A stretch of DNA of 64,000 bases from Pseudomonas sp. TH41 (GCF_016650695.1 NZ_JAEKFH010000003.1:1756001-1820000); one strand, 5' to 3'. Counted from the stretch's first letter, positions 32,209 to 41,608 are shown. Notes: generated by a model from the sequence alone, not told the origin. Numbers and translations are program-made.

Positions 32209-32586
32209 ATGACCCAACTCCCCACCGATATCAAACTGCACAAAGCCTCGAAAACCCTGTCGCTGAAATACCCATCCGGCGAAGAACATCACCTGCCCGC
32301 CGAGTTCCTGCGCGTGCACTCTCCTTCCGCCGAGGTCCAGGGCCACGGCAAACCTATCCTGCAATTTGGCAAGATCGGCGTAGGACTGACCAAGGTAGAA
32401 CCGGCCGGTCAGTACGCACTGAAATTGACCTTCGACGACGGCCACGACAGCGGCCTGTTCACCTGGGAGTATTTGTACCAGTTGGGCGTGCGCCAGGAAG
32501 ATCTGTGGAACGATTATCTTGCCGAACTCAAAGCCGCCGGAAAAACCCGCGACCCGAACCAATCCATCGTCAAGCTGATGCTCTAA
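32209..32586 (+). CDS. DUF971 / GBBH-like N-terminal domain protein
   Basis: 125 residues consisting of one domain related to the N-terminus of gamma-butyrobetaine hydroxylase: LSLKYPSGEEHHLPAEFLRVHSPS, then FDDGHDSGLFTWEYLYQLG. In proteobacteria such stand-alone proteins commonly sit near hslVU. The family has been linked to iron-sulfur cluster or metal handling, but the molecular role here is not known. It lies between hslU and phaC1. Confidence 0.82.
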   Translation: MTQLPTDIKLHKASKTLSLKYPSGEEHHLPAEFLRVHSPSAEVQGHGKPILQFGKIGVGLTKVEPAGQYALKLTFDDGHDSGLFTWEYLYQLGVRQEDLWNDYLAELKAAGKTRDPNQSIVKLML

Positions 32587-32703
32587 CTCGGGCCTCTTGC
32601 TCATTAGAAGGCATTTTCTAATTTCATCTGTTTGAATGCTCCGCTTCGGGGCCGTTGATTGGCCCGCTTGCGAAAAAAATTAAACTCGGGTAACCAATGG
32701 AAC

Positions 32704-32718
32704 TGGCAAGTTCCCTGC
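32704..32718 (+). promoter_or_regulatory. Candidate sigma54 (-24/-12) promoter of phaC1
   Basis: TGGCAAGTTCCCTGC matches TGGCACG-N4-TTGC at all but two positions, with the correct spacing of GG and GC. It lies about 130 bases before the phaC1 start in the 259-base gap. A sigma54-type promoter has been described upstream of phaC1 in other pseudomonads. Confidence 0.5.
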
Positions 32719-32845
32719 AGTGCTCTCTGCGATAGAAAAGCAGCGATGCAGTATTAACGGTCACCCGAGCAGTAGTACCTGGCATTGGCTGTGTAACTGC
32801 GCAGCTGAACCCAGGTACTCGTCTCAGGACAATGGAGCGTCGTAG

Positions 32846-34525
32846 ATGAGTAACAAGAATAACGATGACTTGAAGTATCAAGCCTCGGAAAACACCTTGG
32901 GCTTGAATCCTGTCGTTGGACTGCGTGGTAAGGATCTCCTGGCTTCTGCTCGAATGGTGCTCAGGCAGGCCATCAAACAACCGATTCACAGTGCCAAGCA
33001 TGTCGCCCATTTCGGCCTTGAACTGAAGAACGTGCTGTTCGGCAAATCCGGGCTTCAACCGACGAGCGATGACCGTCGCTTCGCCGATCCGGCCTGGAGC
33101 CAGAACCCGCTCTACAAACGTTATTTGCAAACTTACCTGGCATGGCGCAAGGAACTCCACGACTGGATCGATGACAGCAATCTGTCGCCCAGCGACGTCA
33201 GTCGCGGGCACTTCGTGATCAACCTCATGACCGAAGCCATGGCGCCGACCAACAGTGCGGCCAACCCGGCGGCGGTCAAACGCTTCTTCGAAACCGGCGG
33301 CAAAAGCCTGCTCGACGGTCTCTCGCATCTGGCCAAGGATCTGGTGCACAACGGCGGCATGCCGAGCCAGGTCAACATGGGCGCGTTCGAGGTCGGTAAA
33401 AGCCTGGGCGTGACCGAAGGCGCAGTCGTTTTCCGCAACGACGTACTGGAACTGATCCAGTACCGGCCGAGCACCGAACAGGTGCACGAGCGCCCGTTGC
33501 TGGTGGTGCCGCCGCAGATCAACAAGTTCTATGTCTTCGACCTGAGCCCGGACAAGAGTCTGGCGCGCTTCTGCCTGCGTAGTCACGTCCAGACCTTCAT
33601 CGTCAGCTGGCGCAACCCGACCAAGGAACAGCGCGAGTGGGGCCTGTCGACTTACATCGAAGCGCTCAAGGAAGCGGTCGACGTCGTCACCGCGATCACC
33701 GGCAGCAAAGACATCAACATGCTCGGCGCCTGCTCCGGCGGCATCACCTGCACCGCGCTGCTGGGCCACTACGCCGCGATCGGCGAGAAGAAGGTCAACG
33801 CCCTGACCCTGCTGGTGAGCGTGCTGGACACCACCCTGGACAGCGACGTGGCGCTGTTCGTCAATGAACAAACGCTCGAATCCGCCAAGCGCCACTCCTA
33901 CCAGGCCGGGGTGCTGGAGGGTCGCGACATGGCGAAAGTCTTCGCCTGGATGCGCCCTAACGACCTGATCTGGAATTACTGGGTCAACAACTACTTGCTC
34001 GGTAACGAGCCGCCGGTTTTCGACATCCTGTTCTGGAACAACGACACCACGCGATTGCCCGCCGCATTCCACGGCGACCTGATCGAGCTGTTCAAAAGTA
34101 ATCCACTGATCCGGCCAAATGCACTGGAAGTGTGCGGCACGCCGATCGACCTGAAACAGGTCACTGCGGACATCTTTTCCCTGGCGGGCACCAACGACCA
34201 CATTACCCCGTGGAAGTCCTGCTACAAGTCGGCGCAATTGTTCGGCGGCAAAGTTGAGTTCGTGCTGTCCACCAGCGGGCATATCCAGAGCATTCTGAAC
34301 CCGCCGGGCAACCCGAAATCGCGCTACATGACCAGCGTCGAGATGCCGGTCAAGGCCGAGGACTGGCAAGAAAACTCTACCAAACACACCGACTCCTGGT
34401 GGCTGCATTGGCAGGCATGGCAAGCCGAACGCTCGGGCAAGTTGAAGAAAGCCCCGGCCAGTTTGGGCAACAAGGCCTACCCAGCCGGTGAAGCTGCTCC
34501 AGGCACCTATGTGCATGAGCGGTAA
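32846..34525 (+). CDS. phaC1: Class II poly(3-hydroxyalkanoate) synthase 1
   Basis: 559 residues. It polymerises medium-chain 3-hydroxyacyl-CoA into PHA at the granule surface. The lipase-like box is GACSGG, with the active cysteine at residue 296; the aspartate and histidine of the triad are expected in the region of GTNDHITPW and STSGHIQSILNPP. It is the first gene of phaC1-phaZ-phaC2-phaD, with GGACAATGGAG-like sequence before the ATG. It is clearly paralogous to phaC2 below, with the same spacing of all motifs. Confidence 0.97.
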   Translation: MSNKNNDDLKYQASENTLGLNPVVGLRGKDLLASARMVLRQAIKQPIHSAKHVAHFGLELKNVLFGKSGLQPTSDDRRFADPAWSQNPLYKRYLQTYLAWRKELHDWIDDSNLSPSDVSRGHFVINLMTEAMAPTNSAANPAAVKRFFETGGKSLLDGLSHLAKDLVHNGGMPSQVNMGAFEVGKSLGVTEGAVVFRNDVLELIQYRPSTEQVHERPLLVVPPQINKFYVFDLSPDKSLARFCLRSHVQTFIVSWRNPTKEQREWGLSTYIEALKEAVDVVTAITGSKDINMLGACSGGITCTALLGHYAAIGEKKVNALTLLVSVLDTTLDSDVALFVNEQTLESAKRHSYQAGVLEGRDMAKVFAWMRPNDLIWNYWVNNYLLGNEPPVFDILFWNNDTTRLPAAFHGDLIELFKSNPLIRPNALEVCGTPIDLKQVTADIFSLAGTNDHITPWKSCYKSAQLFGGKVEFVLSTSGHIQSILNPPGNPKSRYMTSVEMPVKAEDWQENSTKHTDSWWLHWQAWQAERSGKLKKAPASLGNKAYPAGEAAPGTYVHER

Positions 34526-34544
34526 CTGACACACCCCACCCCAC

Positions 34545-34643
34545 TGTAGGAGCGAGCTTGCTCGCGATGGACGTTAACGATAACGCGTGCTGCCTGGTTA
34601 ACGCGTTGACCTCACGTTTTTCGCGAGCAAGCTCGCTCCTACA
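34545..34643. repeat. REPIN between phaC1 and phaZ (copy 1)
   Basis: TGTAGGAGCGAGCTTGCTCG and its inverted copy flank a core that includes GATGGACGTTAACGATAACG and CGTGCTGCCTGGT. Nearly the same element, core included, recurs at 37363-37462. Confidence 0.9.
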
Positions 34644-34680
34644 GGGGATTTGGGATGAATTAACCCACAGGGCTTGAAGC

Positions 34681-35535
34681 ATGCCGCAACCGTTCATTTT
34701 TCGTACCGTCGACCTGGATGGCCAGACCCTCCGCACGGCGGTACGCCCCGGCAAGCCTCACTTGACGCCCTTGCTGATTTTCAACGGCATCGGCGCCAAC
34801 CTGGAGCTGGTGTTTCCGTTCATCGCGGCGCTGGACCCGGACCTGGAAGTCATCGCTTTCGACGTACCCGGTGTCGGCGGCTCATCGACGCCGAATCTAC
34901 CGTACCGCTTTCCGGGCCTGGCGAAACTCACGGCGCGGATGCTCGACTACCTCGACTACGGGCGAGTCAACGTGATCGGCGTGTCCTGGGGTGGCGCCCT
35001 CGCTCAGCAGTTCGCTTACGACTATCCCGAGCGCTGCAAAAAGCTGGTGCTGGCGGCCACGGCGGCCGGTGCGGTGATGGTGCCGGGCAAACCCAAGGTG
35101 CTGTGGATGATGGCCAGCCCACGGCGCTATATCCAGCCCTCGCATGTGATCCGTATTGCGCCGATGATTTATGGGGGTGCGTTCCGGCGCGATCCAACCC
35201 TGGCAGCGAGCCACGCGGCAAAAGTGCGCTCGGCGGGCAAGCTCGGTTACTACTGGCAGCTGTTCGCCGGCCTTGGCTGGACCAGCATTCACTGGCTGCA
35301 CAAGATCCATCAACCAACGCTGGTACTGGCCGGCGACGATGATCCGCTGATCCCGTTGATCAACATGCGCCTGCTGGCCTGGCGGATTCCCAATGCTCAG
35401 TTGCACATCATCGATGACGGGCATCTGTTCCTGATTACCCGGGCCGAAGCGGTGGCACCGATCATCATGAAATTCCTTGAGGAAGAACGGCAGCGCGCGG
35501 TAATGCATCCGCATCCGGCGCCATTGGGCGGTTAA
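34681..35535 (+). CDS. phaZ: Intracellular medium-chain-length PHA depolymerase
   Basis: 284 residues. Alpha/beta hydrolase that releases hydroxyacids from stored PHA. The nucleophile elbow GVSWGGALAQ gives Ser102, and ILAGDDDPLIP-like and DDGHLFL segments carry the expected aspartate and histidine. The oxyanion region is FNGIGANLELVFPF. The place between the two synthase genes is conserved in pseudomonads, and the cluster co-transcribes synthesis and mobilisation. Confidence 0.96.
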   Translation: MPQPFIFRTVDLDGQTLRTAVRPGKPHLTPLLIFNGIGANLELVFPFIAALDPDLEVIAFDVPGVGGSSTPNLPYRFPGLAKLTARMLDYLDYGRVNVIGVSWGGALAQQFAYDYPERCKKLVLAATAAGAVMVPGKPKVLWMMASPRRYIQPSHVIRIAPMIYGGAFRRDPTLAASHAAKVRSAGKLGYYWQLFAGLGWTSIHWLHKIHQPTLVLAGDDDPLIPLINMRLLAWRIPNAQLHIIDDGHLFLITRAEAVAPIIMKFLEEERQRAVMHPHPAPLGG

Positions 35536-35649
35536 CCAGCCCTACAGCGCTTGGCAGGACGCCGCGCCGCGCAACAACCCGTTACAGCGTCTATGGTGTT
35601 CTGGTTCGGTGTATTTGTATTTGGCCTGAAGACGAAGGAGTGTGGATTC

Positions 35650-37332
35650 ATGCGCGAAAAACCAGCGAGGGAGTTTTTACCGACTCCCGCCGCGTTCATC
35701 AACGCACAAAGTGCGATTACCGGCTTGCGCGGTCGGGATCTGTTGACGACCCTGCGCAGTGTTGCCGCCCATGGTTTGCGCAACCCGGTGCACAGCGCCC
35801 GACACGCCCTGAAGCTGGGCGGTCAATTGGGCCGCGTGCTGTTGGGCGAAACCCTGCACCCGACCAACCCGCAGGACAATCGCTTTGCCGATCCGGCGTG
35901 GAGCCTCAACCCATTTTATCGCCGCAGTTTGCAGGCCTACCTGAGTTGGCAGAAACAGGTAAAAAGCTGGATCGACGAGAGCTCCATGAGCCCGGACGAT
36001 CGCGCCCGCGCCCACTTCGCTTTCGCCTTGCTCAATGACGCCGTGTCGCCGTCCAACAGCCTGCTCAACCCGCTGGCGATCAAGGAGCTCTTCAACTCTG
36101 GCGGCAACAGCCTGGTGCGCGGACTCGGCCATCTGGTGGACGACTTCCTGCACAACGACGGCCTGCCGCGACAAGTTACCAAACATGCTTTCGAAGTCGG
36201 CAAAACGGTTGCAACCACCACCGGTTCCGTAGTGTTTCGCAATGAACTGCTGGAGTTGATCCAGTACAAACCGATGAGCGAAAAGCAGTATTCCAAACCC
36301 CTGTTGGTGGTGCCGCCACAGATCAACAAGTACTACATTTTCGACCTGAGCCCTGGCAACAGCTTCGTCCAGTTCGCCCTGAAAAACGGCCTGCAAACCT
36401 TCATGATCAGTTGGCGCAACCCGGATGTGCGTCACCGCGAATGGGGACTGTCGACGTACGTTGAAGCCGTGGAAGAAGCGATGAATGTGTGCCGGGCGAT
36501 CACCGGCGCTCGGGAAGTGAACTTGATGGGCGCCTGCGCTGGCGGGCTGACCATTGCCGCGCTGCAAGGCCATTTGCAGGCCAAGCGGCAACTGCGGCGG
36601 GTGTCCAGCGCGACGTACCTGGTGAGCCTGCTCGACAGTCAGATGGACAGCCCCGCAACGCTCTTCGCCGACGAACAAACCCTGGAGGCGGCCAAGCGTC
36701 GCTCCTATCAGAAGGGCGTGCTGGACGGTCGCGACATGGCCAAGGTCTTCGCCTGGATGCGTCCCAACGATTTGATCTGGAGCTACTTCGTCAACAACTA
36801 CCTGCTCGGCAAGGAGCCTCCGGCGTTCGACATCCTCTACTGGAACAACGACAGCACGCGTCTGCCGGCAGCGCTCCACGGCGATCTGCTGGACTTCTTC
36901 AAGCACAACCCGCTGAGCCACCCTGGCGGACTTGAAGTGTGTGGCACGCCGATCGACTTGCAGAAGGTCACGGTCGACAGCTTCAGCGTGGCCGGCATCA
37001 ACGACCACATCACGCCATGGGATGCGGTGTATCGCTCGACGCTGCTGCTGGGGGGTGAGCGGCGCTTCGTGCTGTCCAACAGTGGCCATGTGCAGAGCAT
37101 TCTCAACCCGCCCAGCAACCCTAAAGCCAATTATGTCGAGAGCACGAAACTGAGCGGCGATCCACGGGCCTGGTACTACGACGCCAAGCAAGTCGACGGT
37201 AGCTGGTGGACGCAATGGCTGAGCTGGATTCAGGAGCGCTCAGGCGCACAAAAGGAAACGCTGATGACACTCGGCAACCAGAACTACCCACCGCAGGAGG
37301 CTGCGCCCGGGACTTACGTGCGCGTGCGCTGA
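35650..37332 (+). CDS. phaC2: Class II poly(3-hydroxyalkanoate) synthase 2
   Basis: 560 residues from the ATG at 35650 (MREKPAREFLPTPAAF), preceded by GAAGGAG; the frame is open 33 codons further up without family similarity. The box GACAGG places the active cysteine at residue 296, exactly as in PhaC1. The GINDHITPW and NSGHVQSILNPP segments are also conserved. It has the same reaction as PhaC1, usually with somewhat different monomer preference. Confidence 0.96.
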   Translation: MREKPAREFLPTPAAFINAQSAITGLRGRDLLTTLRSVAAHGLRNPVHSARHALKLGGQLGRVLLGETLHPTNPQDNRFADPAWSLNPFYRRSLQAYLSWQKQVKSWIDESSMSPDDRARAHFAFALLNDAVSPSNSLLNPLAIKELFNSGGNSLVRGLGHLVDDFLHNDGLPRQVTKHAFEVGKTVATTTGSVVFRNELLELIQYKPMSEKQYSKPLLVVPPQINKYYIFDLSPGNSFVQFALKNGLQTFMISWRNPDVRHREWGLSTYVEAVEEAMNVCRAITGAREVNLMGACAGGLTIAALQGHLQAKRQLRRVSSATYLVSLLDSQMDSPATLFADEQTLEAAKRRSYQKGVLDGRDMAKVFAWMRPNDLIWSYFVNNYLLGKEPPAFDILYWNNDSTRLPAALHGDLLDFFKHNPLSHPGGLEVCGTPIDLQKVTVDSFSVAGINDHITPWDAVYRSTLLLGGERRFVLSNSGHVQSILNPPSNPKANYVESTKLSGDPRAWYYDAKQVDGSWWTQWLSWIQERSGAQKETLMTLGNQNYPPQEAAPGTYVRVR

Positions 37333-37362
37333 ACCTTAAAACGCCGCAGCCAGCCTCCAATC

Positions 37363-37462
37363 TGTAGGAGCGAGCTTGCTCGCGATGGACGTTAACGATA
37401 ACGCGTGCTGCCTGGTCAACCGCGCTCTCCTTTCGTTTTTCGCGAGCAAGCTTGCTCCTACA
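37363..37462. repeat. REPIN between phaC2 and phaD (copy 2)
   Basis: Same outer arms as the element at 34545-34643 and an almost identical left core (GATGGACGTTAACGATAACG, CGTGCTGCCTGGT). The two diverge mainly in the 25 bases before the right arm. Confidence 0.9.
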
Positions 37463-37510
37463 GGTACGGGCCGATTGGCCGTGGCATGACCTGATCATTA
37501 AGAAGACTGG

Positions 37511-38128
37511 ATGAAAACCCGCGACCGGATCCTCGAATGTGCCCTGCAGTTGTTCAACCAGAAGGGCGAACCGAACGTTTCCACCATGGAAGTTGCTAAC
37601 GAAATGGGCATCAGCCCGGGCAATCTCTACTACCACTTTCACGGCAAGGAGCCGCTGATTCTGGGACTGTTCGAGCGCTTCCAGAGCGAATTGACGCCAC
37701 TGCTTGATCCGCCATCCGATGTGGAATTGGCACCGGACGATTACTGGCTGTTCCTGCACCTGATCGTCGAGCGCCTGGCCCATTACCGATTTCTGTTCCA
37801 GGACTTGTCGAACCTGGCCGGGCGTCTGCCGAAACTGGCCAAGGGCATACGCAATCTGCTCAATGCCCTGAAGCGCACTTTGGCTTCATTGCTGGCACGG
37901 CTGAAGACCCAGGGGCAGATGGTCAGCGACACCCAGGCGTTGGGGCAGTTGGTGGAACAGATCACCATGACGCTGCTGTTCTCGTTGGACTATCAACGAA
38001 TTCTGGATCGTGAAGGTGAGGTAAGGCTGGTGGTTTACCAGATCATGATGCTGGTGGCACCGCACTTGCTGCCGCCGATCAAGGTGGCGACGGAGCAGAT
38101 GGCTTTGCAGTATCTCGAAGAGCATTAA
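37511..38128 (+). CDS. phaD: TetR-family regulator of PHA genes
   Basis: 205 residues. The N-terminal helix-turn-helix (RILECALQLFNQKGEPNVSTMEVANEMGISPGNLYYHFHGKE) is of TetR type, followed by an all-helical ligand domain. In pseudomonads PhaD activates the phaC1 and phaI promoters and probably senses acyl-CoA-type molecules. It is the last gene of the pha operon and faces phaF-phaI across a bidirectional terminator. Confidence 0.93.
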   Translation: MKTRDRILECALQLFNQKGEPNVSTMEVANEMGISPGNLYYHFHGKEPLILGLFERFQSELTPLLDPPSDVELAPDDYWLFLHLIVERLAHYRFLFQDLSNLAGRLPKLAKGIRNLLNALKRTLASLLARLKTQGQMVSDTQALGQLVEQITMTLLFSLDYQRILDREGEVRLVVYQIMMLVAPHLLPPIKVATEQMALQYLEEH

Positions 38129-38224
38129 GATCAAAAGATCGCAGCCTGCGGCAGCTCCTACAGGTGTACGCAATCCCCTGTAGGAGCTGCCGAAGGTTCG
38201 GGCCGCGTTCGGACGATCTTTTGA
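38129..38224. repeat. REP pair with one damaged arm
   Basis: GATCAAAAGATCGCAGCCTG leads the first, intact arm. The second arm starts TGTAGGAGCTGCCGAAGG, is then interrupted by TTCGGGCCGCGTTCGGAC, and resumes with GATCTTTT, so this copy looks degenerate. Confidence 0.75.
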
Positions 38225-38245
38225 CTGACAACTCAATCCTCAAAC

Positions 38246-38280
38246 AAAAACGCCCGACCTTTGCAGGCCGGGCGTTTTTT
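38246..38280. terminator. Bidirectional terminator between phaD and phaF
   Basis: AAAAACGCCCGACC and GGCCGGGCGTTTTTT form a GC stem with T-runs on both strands, in the gap between two convergent operons. Confidence 0.9.
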
Positions 38281-38292
38281 TAAGCCCTGAAA

Positions 38293-39126
38293 TCAGGACT
38301 GACTGGTTGGCGTCGATGGAGCTGGCGCGGCAGTCGGGGTCACAGCAGGGGTCGGTGCAGCAGCAGAGTTGGTTGTGCTGACCGGGGTTGGTGCCGGGTT
38401 GGCGGCAGCCACTGCTGGTTTTGGTGCAGCGGCTTTCGGCGCTGCCGGTTTTTTCACAGCGGGCTTCTTCGCTGCGGCAGGTTTTGCCGCTGGCTTGGCC
38501 GCTGCGGTTTTGGCTGCGGGCTTGGCAGCAGGTTTTGCTGCTGCTTTTGCCGCAACCGGTTTGGCGGCTGGCTTGGCTGCTGCAGGTTTAGCTGCGGCAG
38601 TTTTGGCTGCTGGTTTAGCGGCAACCTTGGCCAGTGGCTTGGCGGTGCTTTTGGTGGCTGGTTTAGCAGCAGCCGGTTTGGCCGCCGCGGTCTTCGCCGC
38701 AACAGGCGCAACCTTGGCACCGGTGAGTTTTTCAATTTGCTTGGTCAGGGTATCGACCTTGCTGTGCAGCGCTTTGACTTCGTTGCGGCTCGGTACGCCC
38801 AGGCGCGAAATGGCGCTGTTCAGGCGCTTGTCGAAAGCCCCTTCCAACTCATCCCACTTGCCCAGCGCACGGTCTTTCACGCCAGAGATGCGCGACTTGG
38901 CCGACGAAGCGGAGTCCTTGGCGGCATCGACTTTTTTGCCCACAGCGCTCTTGGTGAGCTTCTCGGCTTTCTCGCCGTCTTTAACCAATGTATCGAAGAG
39001 CTTGCTGCCGTCAGTGTCGATCTTCGAGTACACGCCTAAACCAGCCAGCCAGATTTTGCGGGAGTAGTCTTCGACTTTCCCGATCCACGAGCTGCCTTCT
39101 TTTTCGGTGTTCTTTTTACCAGCCAT
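38293..39126 (-). CDS. phaF: PHA granule-associated protein PhaF (phasin with histone-like tail)
   Basis: 277 residues. The N-terminal phasin domain (about 1-130; IWLAGLGVYSKIDTDGSKLFD) coats PHA granules and is followed by a short coiled coil (LHSKVDTLTKQIEKLTG). The C-terminal half is a low-complexity Ala-Lys-Pro tail of AAKPA-type repeats resembling histone H1, which binds DNA and helps distribute granules to daughter cells. It is downstream of phaI by ten bases. The repeat count may vary between strains. Confidence 0.95.
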   Translation of the reverse strand: MAGKKNTEKEGSSWIGKVEDYSRKIWLAGLGVYSKIDTDGSKLFDTLVKDGEKAEKLTKSAVGKKVDAAKDSASSAKSRISGVKDRALGKWDELEGAFDKRLNSAISRLGVPSRNEVKALHSKVDTLTKQIEKLTGAKVAPVAAKTAAAKPAAAKPATKSTAKPLAKVAAKPAAKTAAAKPAAAKPAAKPVAAKAAAKPAAKPAAKTAAAKPAAKPAAAKKPAVKKPAAPKAAAPKPAVAAANPAPTPVSTTNSAAAPTPAVTPTAAPAPSTPTSQS

Positions 39127-39136
39127 CCCGTTCTCC

Positions 39137-39559
39137 TTAAGATTTACGCGCGACGCGTTCGAGCAATGCCGTCAGCTCATCGAGCTTGGCAGAAAGTGTC
39201 TCAACGTCATGTTTAGACGGAATGCCGATACGATTCAAGGCACTTGCGACACGCGAGTCAAAAGCCTTCTCGACCTTGTCGAGTTGAAGTTCGACCTTGC
39301 CTTTGAAAGTGCTCACTTCACTCTTGGCTTCATCGATCTCGGCATTAGCCGCTTCAAGTTTCTCGGCAACTACTTTTTTGCCTTCAGTTTCAACAGCTTG
39401 ACCCGCTTTGATCAACTCTTGAAAGTAGTCGCTGCCCTCTTGACCGACCTTGGTGTAGGCACCCAGGCCTGCCAGCCAGATCTTGCGGGCGTAGGATTTG
39501 ACGTCGCCCAGAGCAGTGGTCGATGCGTCGATTTTTTTCTTCAAAATAACTTTGGCCAT
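39137..39559 (-). CDS. phaI: Phasin PhaI
   Basis: 140 residues from the ATG at 39559 (MAKVILKKKIDA); the frame is open 20 codons further up, but the phasin start is the internal ATG with a GAGGTGCACC leader. The granule-coating phasin domain shares IWLAGLGAYTKVGQEGSDYFQ with PhaF. Helical throughout, no tail. phaI and phaF form an operon opposite to phaC1ZC2D. Confidence 0.94.
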   Translation of the reverse strand: MAKVILKKKIDASTTALGDVKSYARKIWLAGLGAYTKVGQEGSDYFQELIKAGQAVETEGKKVVAEKLEAANAEIDEAKSEVSTFKGKVELQLDKVEKAFDSRVASALNRIGIPSKHDVETLSAKLDELTALLERVARKS

Positions 39560-39683
39560 GGTGCACCTCACGCGCAGAAGGTTTGAGGAACTGCCCGCGA
39601 AAGTGTCGGGCTCAGGCACAAAGTAGGGAGAATAATTAGAAACGGCACCCTAACAACTGACATGAATCCGTGGCGCCCCTTAG

Positions 39684-39778
39684 AAAAGATCGCAGCCTCG
39701 TTTCACTCGACAGCTCCTACAGGTGTACACCGCCGCTCTCTGTAGGAGCTGTCGAGTGAAACGAGGCTGCGATCTTTT
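39684..39778. repeat. REP-like palindrome with perfect 38-base arms
   Basis: AAAAGATCGCAGCCTCGTTT, continuing CACTCGACAGCTCCTACA, is repeated perfectly inverted at 39741-39778. It is related to the GTAGGAGCTGCC family but has TCGAGTGAAACGAGG in place of the usual GCCGCAGG middle. Confidence 0.87.
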
Positions 39779-39783
39779 CGGTA

Positions 39784-40059
39784 TCAGGCCAACGCTTTAT
39801 CAAGGGCCTTTTCGATTTCCGATTTGATCGTGCCGCTCATGGCGGACATCAACAGGCCCAGTTCGACATCGACCTTGATCGAATTTTCGCCCACATGCAC
39901 CGCGCCTTTAACACCGGATCGCTTGAGGTTGAGGGTGTCACCGGACCACTGCGGCTCCAGGCCATATTGATCGGACAGTTTCTGCGCCAACTTGTCGGCC
40001 TTTTCGCGGGCCGCTTCCTTACCCAGGCCGTGGGCACGTTCAACACTAATACGGGCCAT
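39784..40059 (-). CDS. Polyhydroxyalkanoic acid system family protein
   Basis: 91 residues matching the small PHA-granule-region family: [22 protein letters not shown], then [23 protein letters not shown] and a beta-rich end. Genes of this type sit beside phaI/phaF in pseudomonads; the function is unknown. Apparently monocistronic, ending at the long palindrome. It is divergent from ubiE across 155 bases. Confidence 0.85.
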   Translation of the reverse strand: MARISVERAHGLGKEAAREKADKLAQKLSDQYGLEPQWSGDTLNLKRSGVKGAVHVGENSIKVDVELGLLMSAMSGTIKSEIEKALDKALA

Positions 40060-40214
40060 CGAATGACTCCTGTTTTATGAATACTTTCCTGAAGCATCTT
40101 GACCGTCTGTGCGGCAAAACGTCCCGGCGGTTGCCTATCTTACCTTCAGCCTTGCCAAGACAAAGCAGGCCACCGGGATTAGAATGTCCCGCATTCTCTT
40201 CTGGTGACAGCGAT

Positions 40215-40985
40215 ATGACTGATCAGCGCAAAGGCAGCGATGCCGAACCCACCACTCACTTCGGTTTCAAAAACGTTCCGGAAAGCCAAAAAGCGGAAAA
40301 AGTTGCTGAAGTGTTCCATTCGGTAGCCGCCAAGTACGACTTGATGAACGACCTCCTGTCGGGCGGCATGCACCGTCTGTGGAAGCGTTTCGCGATCGAA
40401 CTGTCGGGCGTGCGCACGGGCAACCGGGTGCTGGACATCGCCGGCGGCACGGGCGACCTGACCAAGAAGTTCTCGCACCTCGTGGGCCCGACCGGCCAAG
40501 TGGTGTTGGCCGACATCAACGAATCCATGCTCAAGGTCGGTCGTGACCGCCTGCTGGACCTGGGTGTCGCCGGCAACGTTGAGTTCGTTCAGGCCGACGC
40601 TGAAAAGCTGCCGTTCCCGGACAACCATTTCGACTGCGTGACCATCGCCTTCGGCTTGCGCAACGTCACCCACAAAGAAGACGCCCTGCGCTCGATGCTG
40701 CGCGTGCTGAAACCGGGCGGCCGTTTGCTGGTGCTGGAGTTTTCCAAGCCGACCAACGCGCTGATGTCCAAAGCCTACGATGCCTACTCGTTCGCCTTCA
40801 TGCCGCTGATGGGCAAGCTGATCACCAACGACTCGGAAAGCTATCGCTACCTGGCCGAATCGATCCGCATGCACCCGAATCAGGAAACCCTGAAGTCAAT
40901 GATGGTCGAAGCCGGTTTCGACCGGGTGACCTATCACAACATGACCGCAGGCATTGTCGCCTTGCACCGTGGTATCAAACCCTGA
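40215..40985 (+). CDS. ubiE: Ubiquinone/menaquinone C-methyltransferase
   Basis: 256 residues from the ATG at 40215 ([22 protein letters not shown]); the frame is open upstream for 46 codons of non-family sequence. SAM-dependent methylation of the quinone ring. The SAM site is [15 protein letters not shown], and [19 protein letters not shown] and LEFSKPTN are UbiE signatures. The ubiJ start overlaps its last base, opening the ubiE-ubiJ-ubiB operon. Confidence 0.96.
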   Translation: MTDQRKGSDAEPTTHFGFKNVPESQKAEKVAEVFHSVAAKYDLMNDLLSGGMHRLWKRFAIELSGVRTGNRVLDIAGGTGDLTKKFSHLVGPTGQVVLADINESMLKVGRDRLLDLGVAGNVEFVQADAEKLPFPDNHFDCVTIAFGLRNVTHKEDALRSMLRVLKPGGRLLVLEFSKPTNALMSKAYDAYSFAFMPLMGKLITNDSESYRYLAESIRMHPNQETLKSMMVEAGFDRVTYHNMTAGIVALHRGIKP

Positions 40986-41608
40986 TGTTGCTGGCCGGCC
41001 TGCTTGCCAGCGTTGAACTCGGCCTGAACCGGGTGCTGCGTCTCGACAGCACGGCGCTGCCGCGGCTGGCGCATTTGAGTGGCAAAGTGATTGCCGTCGA
41101 TTGCCGCAGCCCGGCTCTACAGCTGTTCATCCTGCCCAGCGACGAAGGCTTGATGCTCGCCTCCCAGTGGGAAACCGGCGCCGACTGCACCTTGCGTGCA
41201 CCGGCCTCGAGCCTGTTGAAACTGGCGATGAGCAAGGACAAGACCTCGGTCCTCCACGCGCCTGAAGTCGAACTCGACGGCGACAGCGGCGTGCTGCTGG
41301 AACTGGCGGCTATCCTTCAGGACCTCGAACTGGACTGGGAATACGAACTCTCGCGCGTGCTCGGCCCAGTCGCTACGCAACTGGTCGGCGGTCACCTGCG
41401 CAGCCGCGCACGCTGGTATCAGCAGGGGTTCGCCAGCCTGAATCAAAACCTGGGCGAATACCTGGCCGAAGAATCGCGCACCCTCGTCGGTCAGCGCGAA
41501 GCCGAAGCCCGTTTCAGTGAACTGGACCAGATCAAACTCGATCTGGAACGTCTCGAGGCGCGTTTCGAGCGCCTTTCCCGATCCCTCGACCCAAGCGATA
41601 ACGCATGA
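40985..41608 (+). CDS. ubiJ: Ubiquinone biosynthesis accessory factor UbiJ (SCP2 domain)
   Basis: 207 residues with an N-terminal SCP2-type lipid-binding domain and a C-terminal coiled coil ([21 protein letters not shown]). UbiJ belongs to the soluble complex that handles the hydrophobic ubiquinone intermediates. Its ATG overlaps the ubiE stop, and its stop overlaps the ubiB start. Confidence 0.92.
   Translation: MLLAGLLASVELGLNRVLRLDSTALPRLAHLSGKVIAVDCRSPALQLFILPSDEGLMLASQWETGADCTLRAPASSLLKLAMSKDKTSVLHAPEVELDGDSGVLLELAAILQDLELDWEYELSRVLGPVATQLVGGHLRSRARWYQQGFASLNQNLGEYLAEESRTLVGQREAEARFSELDQIKLDLERLEARFERLSRSLDPSDNA

Noticed and set aside
32624..34534. A 636-residue minus-strand frame opposite phaC1, and a similar one opposite phaC2
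   Set aside because: Antisense shadows of two well-identified PHA synthases with no family resemblance of their own.
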